Shown piece by piece: positions 9,489 to 17,642 of a stretch of DNA of 64,000 nt (the first letter of the stretch is position 1; each line of letters opens with the position of its first letter). Position numbers and translations under genes: made by a program. Below the pieces are notes generated by a model, which was given only the letters and a program-made list of their open reading frames with translations, was not told the DNA's origin and made no database searches. The stretch is taken from NCBI RefSeq assembly GCF_024519455.1, contig NZ_JALJRY010000014.1, positions 214,212-278,211 of the forward strand. The letters are read 5' to 3'. Source of the DNA: Streptomyces sp. STR69. Its GTDB lineage: Bacteria; Actinomycetota; Actinomycetes; Streptomycetales; Streptomycetaceae.

Positions 9489-10025
9489 TCACACGGTGAC
9501 GAACTGCCAGTGCTGGCTGAACGAGCCGGCGGAGCAGGGCGTCAACTCTTCCAGCGCGAGGTTGCCCGTGCCGGTCGCGTACGCGCACAGACCGCTGCTT
9601 CGATGGTGCAGCTCGTTCCACTCGAATCCCGCGGCCACCGCGCTCCACTGCTGACTGGTCACGCCGTTGCAGTTGAGCATCCAGAGGACTCCGGCGAACT
9701 GGGCCATGCACAGGCCGCTCTGCTTGCTCACCAGGAAGTAGTAGCCGTCACCGGTGGGGACCGCCGTCCACAACTGGTTGTCCGTTCCGGTGCAGTCGTA
9801 CTGCTGGACGTGGGCCCCCAACGGGGGTTCCTCCCGCCTGATGTCCATGCACTTGCCGCTGAACCGGTTGACCACCTTGAAATACGAGCCGGCCACCGCC
9901 GGAGCGGCCAGCCCGGTCGACGACGGGGCGTCGGCGGCCCGGGCGTCGACGACGCCCCAGCAACTGATCACCACGGCCGCCAGCGTGGCCAGCAGCACTC
10001 TCGCGCGCCTTCGGACATTGGTCAT
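9489..10025 (-). CDS. Secreted ricin-type beta-trefoil lectin domain protein
   Basis: A 178-residue protein. The ATG at the right edge was chosen over an upstream frame extension because a GGGGGA ribosome site precedes it and an Arg-rich signal peptide (MTNVRRRARVLLATLAAVV, ending near ARAAD) begins there. The mature part has three beta-trefoil repeats with the QxW signatures QLW, QQW and QHW and paired Cys residues (GKCMD, GLCMA, GLCAY). Such modules bind carbohydrate and are normally attached to a glycosidase. Here the lectin is free-standing, so it probably binds polysaccharide or the cell envelope outside the cell. There is no operon partner. Confidence 0.87.
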   Translation of the reverse strand: MTNVRRRARVLLATLAAVVISCWGVVDARAADAPSSTGLAAPAVAGSYFKVVNRFSGKCMDIRREEPPLGAHVQQYDCTGTDNQLWTAVPTGDGYYFLVSKQSGLCMAQFAGVLWMLNCNGVTSQQWSAVAAGFEWNELHHRSSGLCAYATGTGNLALEELTPCSAGSFSQHWQFVTV

Positions 10026-10201
10026 GTTTCCCCCAGGTGAGCTGTTCGAGACGGGTGGAGTGTGACCCGCCGTGAGCGGCCTGTCGCCTGCTGTGCCGCT
10101 CATCGGAACGGAGAGGGCGACTCCTCTCGATCACCGTCCTGGCGGCAGCGTGGTGAAGACTGGGTCCGACAGATGTGACCGCACCACAGGGAGGCCACGG
10201 G

Positions 10202-11074
10202 ATGACACGCCCGATCACGGCAGGGGTCGACGGATCGGCGGAGAGTCTCGCCGCACTCGCCTGGGCGGGCCGGGAGGCCGTACGGCGGGGGCTGGCGTTG
10301 CGTGTCGTGCATGTCTGGCGGTACGAGTCGCACGAGGTTCTCGACACCGGGAACCGGGACACCCAGGACCGCTGGGTGCGGGATGCGGCTGCCGAGGCGG
10401 CCCGGACGCTCGCCGAACGCCACCCGGGCCTGGATGTGACCACGGACGTCCTGGAGGGCGACCCCGTCGACACCCTGACCGCCGCAGCTGCCGACTCCGA
10501 ACTACTGGTGCTCGGCTCGCGCGGGCACGGGCCCGTCGTGGGGTTCCTGCTCGGTTCCGTCGGACAGCAGGTGATAGGGGACGCCGTACGGCCCGTTGTG
10601 CTCGTGCGCGCCGGGGACGAGGTGTCCGGGGAGGCCGCCGGGCGGGAGATCGTCGTGGGGCAGCACGGAGACCCCGAGGACAGTGCCGCCGCGCTCGGCT
10701 TCGCCTTCGAGACCGCGGCGGCACGCGGCGCCACCGTACGGGCCGTACGGGCGTGGACCCTGCCACCCGTGTTCGCCTACAGCCCGGGCTCCATGAAGCT
10801 CCTCGACGAGGCCGGCGGCCTGGAACCGTACGAGAAGAAGGCCCTCGCCGAGGCGCTGGAGCCGTGGAGGGAACGCTTCCCCGATGTCCCCGTCGTCGAG
10901 CACATCGAGATGGGCAGCGCGGGGCAGGTATTGCTGTCGGTGGCGGGGCGGGCGCAGCTGATGGTCGTCGGGCGGCGCGCCCACCGTACGGCGGTGGGCG
11001 CGCGGATCGGCTCGGTCGCGCACGGGGTGCTGCACCACGCGGAGTGCCCGGTGGCCGTGGTGCCGGCTCCCTGA
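10202..11074 (+). CDS. Universal stress protein, tandem UspA domains
   Basis: A 290-residue protein starting at the ATG preceded by AGGGAGG. Two UspA domains occupy about residues 1-145 and 150-290. Domain 1 has the ATP-binding pattern G-x2-G-x9-GS (GSRGHGPVVGFLLGS). In domain 2 the second Gly is Ala (GRRAHRTAVGARIGS), so only one site may bind ATP. Tandem USPs of this type are induced by hypoxia and stationary phase in actinobacteria. No DevR/OsdR-like box is visible in its 175-base upstream region, unlike the USPs at 28-39 kb. Confidence 0.92.
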   Translation: MTRPITAGVDGSAESLAALAWAGREAVRRGLALRVVHVWRYESHEVLDTGNRDTQDRWVRDAAAEAARTLAERHPGLDVTTDVLEGDPVDTLTAAAADSELLVLGSRGHGPVVGFLLGSVGQQVIGDAVRPVVLVRAGDEVSGEAAGREIVVGQHGDPEDSAAALGFAFETAAARGATVRAVRAWTLPPVFAYSPGSMKLLDEAGGLEPYEKKALAEALEPWRERFPDVPVVEHIEMGSAGQVLLSVAGRAQLMVVGRRAHRTAVGARIGSVAHGVLHHAECPVAVVPAP

Positions 11075-11076
11075 CC

Positions 11077-12093
11077 TCAGACGTCCTCGACGCGTACCGG
11101 GACGCCCTTCTCCACCGACCTGATGGCCGCCAGCGCGATCGTCAGCGCGGCGCGGGCGTCCTCGCCGGTGGCCGACGGGGTGCGCGCGGTGCGGATGCTG
11201 TCCGCGAAGTCGGCGAGCTCGGCGACGTAGGCCTCGTGGAACAGGTCCTGGTCGTAGGCGATCGTCTCGGCCGCGATGCCGTCGGCGCCGTAGGACGTCA
11301 GATGGGTGCGCCGGATGTCGCCCATGGTGAGCATGCCCGCCGAGCCGAAGACCTCGCCGCGCACGTCATAGCCGTACACCGCCTGGAAGTTGGCCTCGGC
11401 GGTGGCGAGGGCGCCGTTGTCGAAGCGGATCGTGACCACGGCCGTGTCGAGGAGGCCGCGGTCCTTGAAGTCGGGGCGGACCAGGGCGTCGGCCATGGCG
11501 AAGACCTCGACCGGTTCGGAGCCGGGGTTGAGGTAGCGCAGGGTGTCGAAGTCGTGGATGAGGGTTTCCAGGAAGATCGTCCACGGCGGGACGGGGGTGG
11601 GGTCGGCCAGTTTCGGGTCGCGGGTGAGTGAGCGCAGCAGTTGCGGGGTGCCGATCACGCCCGCGGCCACCTTGTCGTGCGCGGCCCGGAACCCGGCGTC
11701 GTGGCGGCGGTTGAAGCCGACCTGGAGAGGCACGTCCGCCTCGGCGGCGGCAGCGATGGCGCGGTCGGCGTCCGAGAGGGTGGTCGCCATCGGCTTCTCG
11801 CAGTAGACGGCCTTGCCCGCGCGCGCCGCGGCCTCGACCATGTCGGCGTGGGTGCGGGCCGGTGTCGCGATGACCACCGCGTCGACAGCCGGGTCCGCGA
11901 AGAGGTCGGCGATCTCGGTGTACGCCGTGGCGCAGTCGAGCCGGTCGGCCAGGTTCCGCGCGGCGCCCGGCGCGGGGTCGGCGACGGCGGCGAGACGGAC
12001 GCCGGGCAGTCGGTGGGCGAGGGTCTGGGCATGGAAGGAACCCATGCGGCCAGCGCCCACCAGGCCGATGGAGAGGGGGAGTTGGGTGGTCAT
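11077..12093 (-). CDS. Gfo/Idh/MocA-family oxidoreductase (inositol 2-dehydrogenase-like)
   Basis: A 338-residue NAD(P)-dependent dehydrogenase with the Rossmann motif GLVGAGRMGSFHAQTLA near the N-terminus, the family EKP signature in YCEKPMATT, and the substrate-domain motif DFDTLRYLN. Members oxidise myo-inositol, scyllo-inositol or other polyols and sugars. It lies 37 bases after the TIM-barrel isomerase in the same direction, and both are divergent from a LacI regulator with palindromic operators. The pair looks like a small sugar-acid or inositol catabolic operon lacking its own transporter in this window. The substrate cannot be fixed from sequence alone. Confidence 0.88.
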   Translation of the reverse strand: MTTQLPLSIGLVGAGRMGSFHAQTLAHRLPGVRLAAVADPAPGAARNLADRLDCATAYTEIADLFADPAVDAVVIATPARTHADMVEAAARAGKAVYCEKPMATTLSDADRAIAAAAEADVPLQVGFNRRHDAGFRAAHDKVAAGVIGTPQLLRSLTRDPKLADPTPVPPWTIFLETLIHDFDTLRYLNPGSEPVEVFAMADALVRPDFKDRGLLDTAVVTIRFDNGALATAEANFQAVYGYDVRGEVFGSAGMLTMGDIRRTHLTSYGADGIAAETIAYDQDLFHEAYVAELADFADSIRTARTPSATGEDARAALTIALAAIRSVEKGVPVRVEDV

Positions 12094-12130
12094 GCGGGTT
12101 CTCCGTACGTCCGGTTGGGATCGTGACAGG

Positions 12131-12916
12131 TCAGATCGTGAACGCGGTGCGGAAGCGGTCCAGGGCGCGTTCGCTGTCGTCGTCCGAGGCCCAGGCCTCC
12201 ATCGCGACCGTGCCGTCGTAGCCGATGTCGGCGAGGGCGCGGGCGATCGCCGGGTAGCTGATCTCGCCGGTGCCTGGCTCCTGGCGGCCCGGTACGTCCG
12301 CCACCTGGATCTCGCCGATCAGGCCCAACCGGTGTGCCTTGCGGACGAGTTCGACGAGGTTCCCCTCGCCGATCTGCGCGTGGTACAGATCCAGGTTCAT
12401 CCGCAGGCCGGGGCGGTCCACCGCCTTGACCAGGGCCAGGGTGTCGGCGGCCGTCGCGAACGGGACGCCCGGGTGGTCGACCGCGGAGTTGAGGTTCTCC
12501 AGCGTGAAGGTGACCCCGGCGCTCTCGCCCAGCTCGGCGAGGCGGGTCAGGGTGCGGTGGGCGGCGATCCACATCGGGCCCGTGGGTTCACCGCGCACCG
12601 GAACCACCGGCAGGCCCTCCGAGTTCAGGCCCGTGCCGTGCAAGTTCAGCCGGGGGCAACCGAGTTGATCGGCGGCCTTGACCGACTCCTCCGCGGTGCG
12701 CAGGAGTTCGGCGGCGCCCGCCTCGTCGGTGAGGCTGCCCCGGATGTAGCCCGTCATCGACGAGAACTCGGCCGGGGTCCGCGTGAGCGCGTCCAGGTCG
12801 TGCCGGGTCCAGTCCCAGATCTCGACCTGGAAACCGGCTTCGTGGATACGCCGCGCCCGCTCGTGGATCGGCAGGTCCCGGAAGACCATCTCGGCACAGA
12901 CCGCCAACGTGTACAT
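12131..12916 (-). CDS. TIM-barrel isomerase, hydroxypyruvate isomerase-like
   Basis: A 261-residue protein of the xylose-isomerase-like TIM-barrel superfamily. Metal- and substrate-site segments are visible: FTLENLNSAVDHPGVPF (Glu), MNLDLYHAQIGEGNL, IQVADVPGRQEPGTGEI, and a late Glu in MEAWAS. These fit hydroxypyruvate isomerase (Hyi/Gip), which converts hydroxypyruvate and tartronate semialdehyde, though inosose isomerases of the same fold are an alternative given the inositol-dehydrogenase-like neighbour. It is the first gene of a two-gene operon. Its promoter region holds a perfect 16-bp palindrome 14 bases upstream of the start. Confidence 0.85.
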   Translation of the reverse strand: MYTLAVCAEMVFRDLPIHERARRIHEAGFQVEIWDWTRHDLDALTRTPAEFSSMTGYIRGSLTDEAGAAELLRTAEESVKAADQLGCPRLNLHGTGLNSEGLPVVPVRGEPTGPMWIAAHRTLTRLAELGESAGVTFTLENLNSAVDHPGVPFATAADTLALVKAVDRPGLRMNLDLYHAQIGEGNLVELVRKAHRLGLIGEIQVADVPGRQEPGTGEISYPAIARALADIGYDGTVAMEAWASDDDSERALDRFRTAFTI

Positions 12917-12929
12917 GATCGCTCGCCCT

Positions 12930-12945
12930 TCTAGAACGTTCTAGA
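12930..12945. promoter_or_regulatory. Perfect palindromic operator O1 for the divergent LacI regulator
   Basis: TCTAGAACGTTCTAGA is a perfect 16-bp palindrome with the AACGTT core typical of LacI/GalR operators. It lies 14 bases before the isomerase start, where binding would block transcription or its start. Confidence 0.75.
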
Positions 12946-12999
12946 TGTCAGTAGTACGCCACTACCGGATGTGTGTGTCAAGCCTTCGCCCGGGATGCT

Positions 13000-13015
13000 T
13001 CTAGAACGTTGCAGA
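13000..13015. promoter_or_regulatory. Second operator-like copy O2
   Basis: TCTAGAACGTTGCAGA matches O1 at 14 of 16 positions and is 70 bases away, about seven helical turns, which would permit looping by a LacI dimer pair. It lies 58 bases before the lacI-type gene, consistent with autoregulation. Confidence 0.65.
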
Positions 13016-13073
13016 ACCCTGTCGAGCAGCTAGGATCTCGGCAGGCGACGCCCCCTCGACCGGAAGGAAATCC

Positions 13074-14105
13074 GTGCCGGCCACCCCCGAGGTCCCCGAC
13101 GGCAAGCGGCCCACCCTGGCCCATGTCGCGGCCCGGGCGGGAGTCTCCGTCGCGCTGGTCTCGATCGTGATGCGCGGTGCCTACGGCGCGAGCGCCGCGT
13201 CCCGGGAGCGGGTGCTCAAGGCCGCCGAGGAGATCGGCTACCGGCCCGACACCCGGGCCAGGGTGCTGCGCAGCAACCGCTCACGCCTGCTCGGCGTGCA
13301 GTTCGGGCTGCGCCATCCCTTCCACACCGATCTGGTGGAGGGCATCTACGCCGCTGCCGAGCCCGCCGGCTATCAGGTGGCCCTCAGTGCCGTGGCGCCC
13401 ACGCGCGGCGAGCGGCAGGCCGTGGAGGCGCTGCTCGCCGACCGCTGCGAGGCCCTGGTCCTGCTCGGCCCCGAGGTCCCGGCCACCCGCCTCGCGCACC
13501 TCGCCACCCAGGTCCCGGTCGTCTCGGTGGCCCGGCGGCTGCGGCCCGCTCCGCCGGCCGTGGACGTCGTCCGCACCGCCGACGACGAGGGGGCCCGCCA
13601 GGCCGTCGACCATCTGGTGGCGCTCGGCCACCGGACCATCGCCCACATCGACGGCGGCCGGGCGCCCGGCGCCGCCGACCGCCGCCGCGGCTACCGCACC
13701 GCGATGCACCGCCACGGCCTCGACGAACACGTCCGTGTCCTGCCCGGGGGACTCACCGAGGACGACGGCGCGCGAGCCGCCCGCACCCTGCTCGCGGAGA
13801 ATCCCCGTCCCAGTGCGGTCCTCGCCTTCAACGACCGCTGCGCCACGGGCGTCCTCGACACCTTCCTGCGGGCCGGTGTCACCGTTCCCGGCGAGATCTC
13901 CGTGGTCGGTTTCGACGACACCAGTCTGTCGCGGCTCGCCCACATCGACCTCACCACCGTCGCCCAGGACATCCCCCGCCTCGCTGAACTCGCCGTCGGC
14001 CGCGCCATCGCCCGCCTCGACGGCGAGCCCGTACCGGAGGGCGAGCAGGTCGTCGCACCGCGTCTCGTGGTCCGGGGGACCACGGGCGCGCCCGGCACGG
14101 GCTGA
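13074..14105 (+). CDS. LacI-family transcriptional regulator
   Basis: A 343-residue regulator with a GTG start after AAGGAAA. The N-terminal HTH reads TLAHVAARAGVSVALVSIVMRG, with the hinge region ending near GYRPDTRARVLRSNRS. The periplasmic-binding-protein-like effector domain contains DNEGAR-like DDEGARQAVDHL, HIDG and AFNDRCATGVLDTF, and ends in VGFDDTSLSRLAHIDLTTV, all classic family positions. It is divergent from the isomerase/dehydrogenase pair, and the gap holds two copies of a TCTAGAACGTT palindrome, so it most likely represses that operon and itself until a sugar-like inducer binds. Confidence 0.93.
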   Translation: MPATPEVPDGKRPTLAHVAARAGVSVALVSIVMRGAYGASAASRERVLKAAEEIGYRPDTRARVLRSNRSRLLGVQFGLRHPFHTDLVEGIYAAAEPAGYQVALSAVAPTRGERQAVEALLADRCEALVLLGPEVPATRLAHLATQVPVVSVARRLRPAPPAVDVVRTADDEGARQAVDHLVALGHRTIAHIDGGRAPGAADRRRGYRTAMHRHGLDEHVRVLPGGLTEDDGARAARTLLAENPRPSAVLAFNDRCATGVLDTFLRAGVTVPGEISVVGFDDTSLSRLAHIDLTTVAQDIPRLAELAVGRAIARLDGEPVPEGEQVVAPRLVVRGTTGAPGTG

Positions 14106-14111
14106 GCCGGC

Positions 14112-15347
14112 TCACTCCGCCGAGGCCGGCTCCAGGGTCTCGCGCACCTTCGGCAGGATGTTGGTGATGTAGTCCTCGACCACCGTGTCCAGATCGATGT
14201 CGTGCTGCGCCCGCTCCGCCAGATACCAGCGGTGTTCGAGCAGCTCGTGGTAGATCTCGGCCGAGTCCATCGACCCGCGCAGCTCCAGCGGTACGGCCCG
14301 CACGGTGGGCCGGAACACGTCCCGCACCCACCGGTGCGCGAGCACCTCGGGCCGGGCGGCGAGGGGATCGCCCGGGGCGTAGTCGTCCTGGGTGGCCATC
14401 CAGCTCTCCAGGTCGTTGAGCAGCCGCCGCGCCTGGTTCTCCTCGGCGTCCAGGCCGGTCAGCCGCAGCAGTTGGCGCTGGTGGTGGCCCGCGTCGACGA
14501 CCTTCGGCACGAAGGTGACGGTGTCGCCGTTCGGGGAGTGCTCGATCTGCATCTCGGCCACGTCGAAGCCGAGTTCGTTGAGGCGCCGGATCCGGCGTTC
14601 GATGAAGTGGTACTTGCCCGCCGGGTACACCGAGACCCTCGTCAGCTCCTCCCACAGGCCCTGGTAGCGGGCGCAGATCTCCATGCCGAACTCGATCGGG
14701 TCGACGGACGGGTGCAGCGCCCCGGACGCCTCCAGGTCGAGCAGCTCCCCACTGATGTTCACGCGGGCGAGATCGAGGTCGTAGTCCCGCTGCCCGTCGC
14801 TCAGTCGCGCGTGCAGGTCGCCGGTCTCGGCGTCCACGAGATACGCGGCGTAGGCGCCCGCGTCCCGCCGGAACAGCGTGTTGGACAGCGAGCAGTCGCC
14901 CCACGCGAACCCGGCCAGGTGCAGCCGCACCAGCAGTACCGCGAGCGCGTCCATCAGCCGGTGCATGGTGGCGGGCCGCAGCGTCGTCTCGAACATCGAG
15001 CGGTACGGCATCGAGCCGCCCAGGTGCCGGGTGATCAGGACCGGTTCCAGTGGCTCGCCGGCCGTGTCGGCGCGCCCGGTGACCACGGCGAGGGGGTCGA
15101 CGGCGGGGATGCCGAGCCGGTCCAGGTCGCGCAGCAGCTCGTACTCGCGCAGCGCGGGCCGTTCCGCCAGCTCCTTGACGGCTATGACCTCGCTGCCTGC
15201 GCGGGCGTAGCGCACGACGTGACGGGAGATGCCGCGCGGCAGCGGCACCAGGTACTCGTCGGGCCACTCCTCCAGCGGAACGTCCCAGGGCAGTTCCAGC
15301 AGGAGCGCCGGATGCTCGGGGTTGGTCGCGTTGATCTGCAGTGCCAT
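14112..15347 (-). CDS. DUF4032 domain protein with kinase-like fold
   Basis: A 411-residue conserved actinobacterial protein. The N-terminal half resembles lipopolysaccharide kinase/WaaP-like proteins: a lysine in EVIAVKELAERP, a catalytic-loop-like HLAGFAWGDCSLSNTLF, and a metal-loop-like YLVDAETGDLH. The C-terminal half (about residues 250-400) is the DUF4032 region, with DAGHHQRQLLRLTGL and HELLEHRWYLAERA. Phosphotransfer activity is plausible but the substrate is unknown. It converges on the LacI gene with 6 bases between the stops and lies 9 bases downstream of the MBL hydrolase on the same strand, so those two may be cotranscribed. Confidence 0.82.
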   Translation of the reverse strand: MALQINATNPEHPALLLELPWDVPLEEWPDEYLVPLPRGISRHVVRYARAGSEVIAVKELAERPALREYELLRDLDRLGIPAVDPLAVVTGRADTAGEPLEPVLITRHLGGSMPYRSMFETTLRPATMHRLMDALAVLLVRLHLAGFAWGDCSLSNTLFRRDAGAYAAYLVDAETGDLHARLSDGQRDYDLDLARVNISGELLDLEASGALHPSVDPIEFGMEICARYQGLWEELTRVSVYPAGKYHFIERRIRRLNELGFDVAEMQIEHSPNGDTVTFVPKVVDAGHHQRQLLRLTGLDAEENQARRLLNDLESWMATQDDYAPGDPLAARPEVLAHRWVRDVFRPTVRAVPLELRGSMDSAEIYHELLEHRWYLAERAQHDIDLDTVVEDYITNILPKVRETLEPASAE

Positions 15348-15356
15348 GAGACGACC

Positions 15357-16106
15357 CTAGAGCGTGTGTTCGCGGGCGCGTCGGGCCGCCTCACGGATCG
15401 GACCGGTGTGCACGGGGCCGTGGCCGGGCAGCAGGGTGTCGGCGTCGAGCGCTTCGAGGACGTCCAGCGAGGCGAGGGCACGGTCGCGCTCGTGGTGGAA
15501 CATGCCGGGGAGCAGCTGCGGGCCCTTGATCCGCGAGGTCGGATGGCCGCTGACCAGGGCGTCCCCGGAGATCACGATCCCGCTGTCCGGGAGATGGAAC
15601 ACGCAGTGCCCGCTCGTGTGGCCGGGGGTGTGCACGGGGACGGGCCGGCCGGGCAGGTCGAGCGGGCCGTCCCCGGCCGGGAACGCCTCGGCCGCGGCGA
15701 CCGGATGCTGCTCCATGCCTCCGGAGCGGATCGTGTGCACCGCCCAGGGCAGTACGCCGGGACGCCAGGCGTTCTTCAGTACGTCGCCCAGTGTCACCTG
15801 CTGGAGGAACTCCCGGCGGGCGTGCGGGACTTCGGCCTCGTGCGCGTAGACGGGTGTGCCGTGGGCGCCATGGAGGTACTCCGCCGAGCCGAGGTGGTCG
15901 TTGTGGGCGTGGGTGAGGAGCACCGCCACGACCGCCTTCGCCGAACTCCCCACCTGCTCAAGGGAGTCGAGGACGAGCGAACGGTCCCCGGGATACCCGG
16001 TGTCCACCAACGTGGCCGTGTCGCCGTCCGTGAGGATCACCCAGTTGGTGTTGCTGCCGTGCACGAGATAGGTGGCGTCGGCGACTTGGCGTACTTCTGC
16101 CCGCAT
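15357..16106 (-). CDS. MBL-fold metallo-hydrolase
   Basis: A 249-residue metallo-beta-lactamase-fold hydrolase. The metal motif is THAHNDHLG (H66, H68, D70, H71), with further ligands in HTPGHTSGH and SGDALVSG, and the C-terminal His in LPGHGPVH. This pattern fits the glyoxalase-II/lactonase-like branch of small hydrolases. No signal peptide is visible, so it is cytosolic. It precedes the DUF4032 gene by 9 bases on the same strand and may share its transcript. The substrate is not predictable from the sequence. Confidence 0.9.
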   Translation of the reverse strand: MRAEVRQVADATYLVHGSNTNWVILTDGDTATLVDTGYPGDRSLVLDSLEQVGSSAKAVVAVLLTHAHNDHLGSAEYLHGAHGTPVYAHEAEVPHARREFLQQVTLGDVLKNAWRPGVLPWAVHTIRSGGMEQHPVAAAEAFPAGDGPLDLPGRPVPVHTPGHTSGHCVFHLPDSGIVISGDALVSGHPTSRIKGPQLLPGMFHHERDRALASLDVLEALDADTLLPGHGPVHTGPIREAARRAREHTL

Positions 16107-16185
16107 GATCGTTCCTTGCCTGGTGGTGCTGTTCGGATCCGGCCAGTGATTCGGGATCCAGCCAACCAGACGCGTAGGGTCTCTG

Positions 16186-16241
16186 CGCGCGCGGGGGAAG
16201 CCGCCTCCGGCACCGTCCGCCGGAGGCGGCCCCCGCGCGCG
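16186..16241 (-). terminator. Long hairpin downstream of alkB
   Basis: Two perfect stem blocks, 12 bp (CGCGCGCGGGGG with CCCCCGCGCGCG) and 10 bp (CCGCCTCCGG with CCGGAGGCGG), are separated by a 3-base bulge (AAG) on one arm and closed by a 9-base loop. The structure begins 23 bases after the alkB stop on the minus strand and would end alkB transcription before the MBL gene. Confidence 0.65.
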
Positions 16242-16264
16242 TCCGAAGCGGCCGCCTCTCCGCC

Positions 16265-16894
16265 TCAGCGCACGCCGTGCGGGCGGAACTGCACGCTGAT
16301 GCGCGGTCCCGCGGCTCGGGTGGTCTTGGGGACGCAGTGCTCCCAGGTCCGCTGACAGGAGCCGCCCATCACGATCAGATCGCCGTGCCCCAGCGCGTGC
16401 CGCACCGACGCGCCGCCGCGCAGCGGACGCAACAGCAGGTCGCGGGGCGCGCCCACGGACAGGATGGCCACCATCGTGTCCACGCGGGCACCCCGCCCGA
16501 TCCGGTCACCGTGCCAGGCGACACTGTCCCGGCCGTCCCGGTAGTAGCACAGCCCGGACGTGGTGAAGGGCTCGCCCAACTCCCGTGCGTAGTACGCCGA
16601 GAGCGCGTCCCGGGCCTCGGCCAGCACGGGATGCGGCAGCGCGTCGTCCGCACCGTAGAAGGCCAGCAGCCGGGGTACGGCAACGACCTGGTCGTACATC
16701 TGACGGCGCTCGGCGCGCCACGGCACCTCGGCGGCCAGTTCCTCGAACAGGGTGTCGGCGCCGCTCAGCCAGCCGGGCAGCACGTCGATCCAGGCACCGA
16801 GACCCAGCGTGGTGCGGCGGATCCCGTGGAGGGGGCCGAGGCGGAGTCGGTCGGTCTGGTCGAAGAGGGAGCCCTGGAGGTGGTGCGCGGTCAT
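16265..16894 (-). CDS. alkB: AlkB-family alpha-ketoglutarate/Fe(II)-dependent dioxygenase
   Basis: A 209-residue protein close to the length of E. coli AlkB. The iron triad is visible: H128 and D130 in WHGDRIG and H186 in TWEHCVPK. The 2-oxoglutarate arginines are in GPRISVQFR (R198, R204). AlkB enzymes repair alkylated DNA or RNA bases by oxidative demethylation, although some actinobacterial homologues act on other substrates. The gene stands alone, divergent from the TetR regulator at 16999, and a strong hairpin follows it. No Ada-type regulator is adjacent, so control by alkylation is not evident. Confidence 0.88.
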   Translation of the reverse strand: MTAHHLQGSLFDQTDRLRLGPLHGIRRTTLGLGAWIDVLPGWLSGADTLFEELAAEVPWRAERRQMYDQVVAVPRLLAFYGADDALPHPVLAEARDALSAYYARELGEPFTTSGLCYYRDGRDSVAWHGDRIGRGARVDTMVAILSVGAPRDLLLRPLRGGASVRHALGHGDLIVMGGSCQRTWEHCVPKTTRAAGPRISVQFRPHGVR

Positions 16895-16959
16895 GGAACC
16901 AGCGTACCCCTTATTCGAATGTCTGTTCCAATCTGAACCTGGCTCTTTTGATGCATCGG

Positions 16960-16972
16960 TGTATCGGATACA
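16960..16972. promoter_or_regulatory. Candidate operator of the TetR-family regulator
   Basis: TGTATCGGATACA is an inverted repeat with 6-bp arms (TGTATC and GATACA) around one central base. A further GTATCG copy occurs at 16978-16983, immediately before the ribosome site of the tetR gene. The position between the divergent alkB and tetR genes suits autoregulation. Confidence 0.5.
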
Positions 16973-16998
16973 TTCGCGTATCGAACGGAGGTCCGGGC

Positions 16999-17625
16999 AT
17001 GGTTACCGAGATGACGCCCAAGCGTGTGACCAGGCGCCGTGTCCGCACACGGGCCAACCTGCTGGACGCCGCGTTCGCCGTGTTCGCCGCGAAAGGCTTC
17101 GGCCGGGTCTCCATCGAGGAGGTCTGCGAGGCCGCCGGCTACAGCAGGGGCGCCTTCTACTCGAACTTCGACAGCCTGGACGAGTTGTTCTTCGCCCTCT
17201 ACCAGGAGCGGGCCGAGCTGATCGCGGACCAGGTCTCCGGTGCCTTCGCCCTCGACGGACCGGACCTCGACGTACCGGCCGCCGTGGACCGGGTCACCGA
17301 CGTGCTCCTCCTCGACCTGGACTGGCTCCTGGTCAAGACGGACTTCCTGGTGCACGCGGCCCGCAACCCGGCCGTCGCGCAGAGCCTGCTCGACCACCGG
17401 GCCCGGCTGCGCGCGGCGATCGCCGATCGGCTCGCCCGAGCGGCCGGCCGGTTCGAACTGCCCACCGTGCTCGACCATGTCGACAGCGCGGCCCACGCGG
17501 TGATCGCCGCGTACGACGGAGTCACCACCCAACTGCTGCTGGACAAGGACGTGGAGCACGCCCGTGTCTGGCTCAAGCAACTACTCACCGCGCTGCTGAC
17601 CGACGGCAGCCGCGCCCTCGAATGA
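16999..17625 (+). CDS. TetR/AcrR-family transcriptional regulator
   Basis: A 208-residue regulator. The ATG was chosen because AACGGAGGT precedes it. The N-terminal HTH region includes RANLLDAAFAVFAAKGF and VCEAAGYSRGAFYSNFDS, the standard TetR DNA-binding helices. The C-terminal ligand domain is all-helical. Its stop overlaps the next reading frame (ATGA at 17622-17625), and the downstream FAD dehydrogenase begins 18 bases later, so the two form an operon in which the regulator probably responds to the dehydrogenase substrate, perhaps a steroid-like or aromatic compound. Confidence 0.91.
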   Translation: MVTEMTPKRVTRRRVRTRANLLDAAFAVFAAKGFGRVSIEEVCEAAGYSRGAFYSNFDSLDELFFALYQERAELIADQVSGAFALDGPDLDVPAAVDRVTDVLLLDLDWLLVKTDFLVHAARNPAVAQSLLDHRARLRAAIADRLARAAGRFELPTVLDHVDSAAHAVIAAYDGVTTQLLLDKDVEHARVWLKQLLTALLTDGSRALE

Positions 17626-17642
17626 GAAAGGCAACGGTCGCC

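Noticed and set aside
16911..16950. LexA (SOS) box between alkB and tetR
   Set aside because: No GAAC-N4-GTTC match is present; TTCGAA and TGTTCC alone are insufficient.
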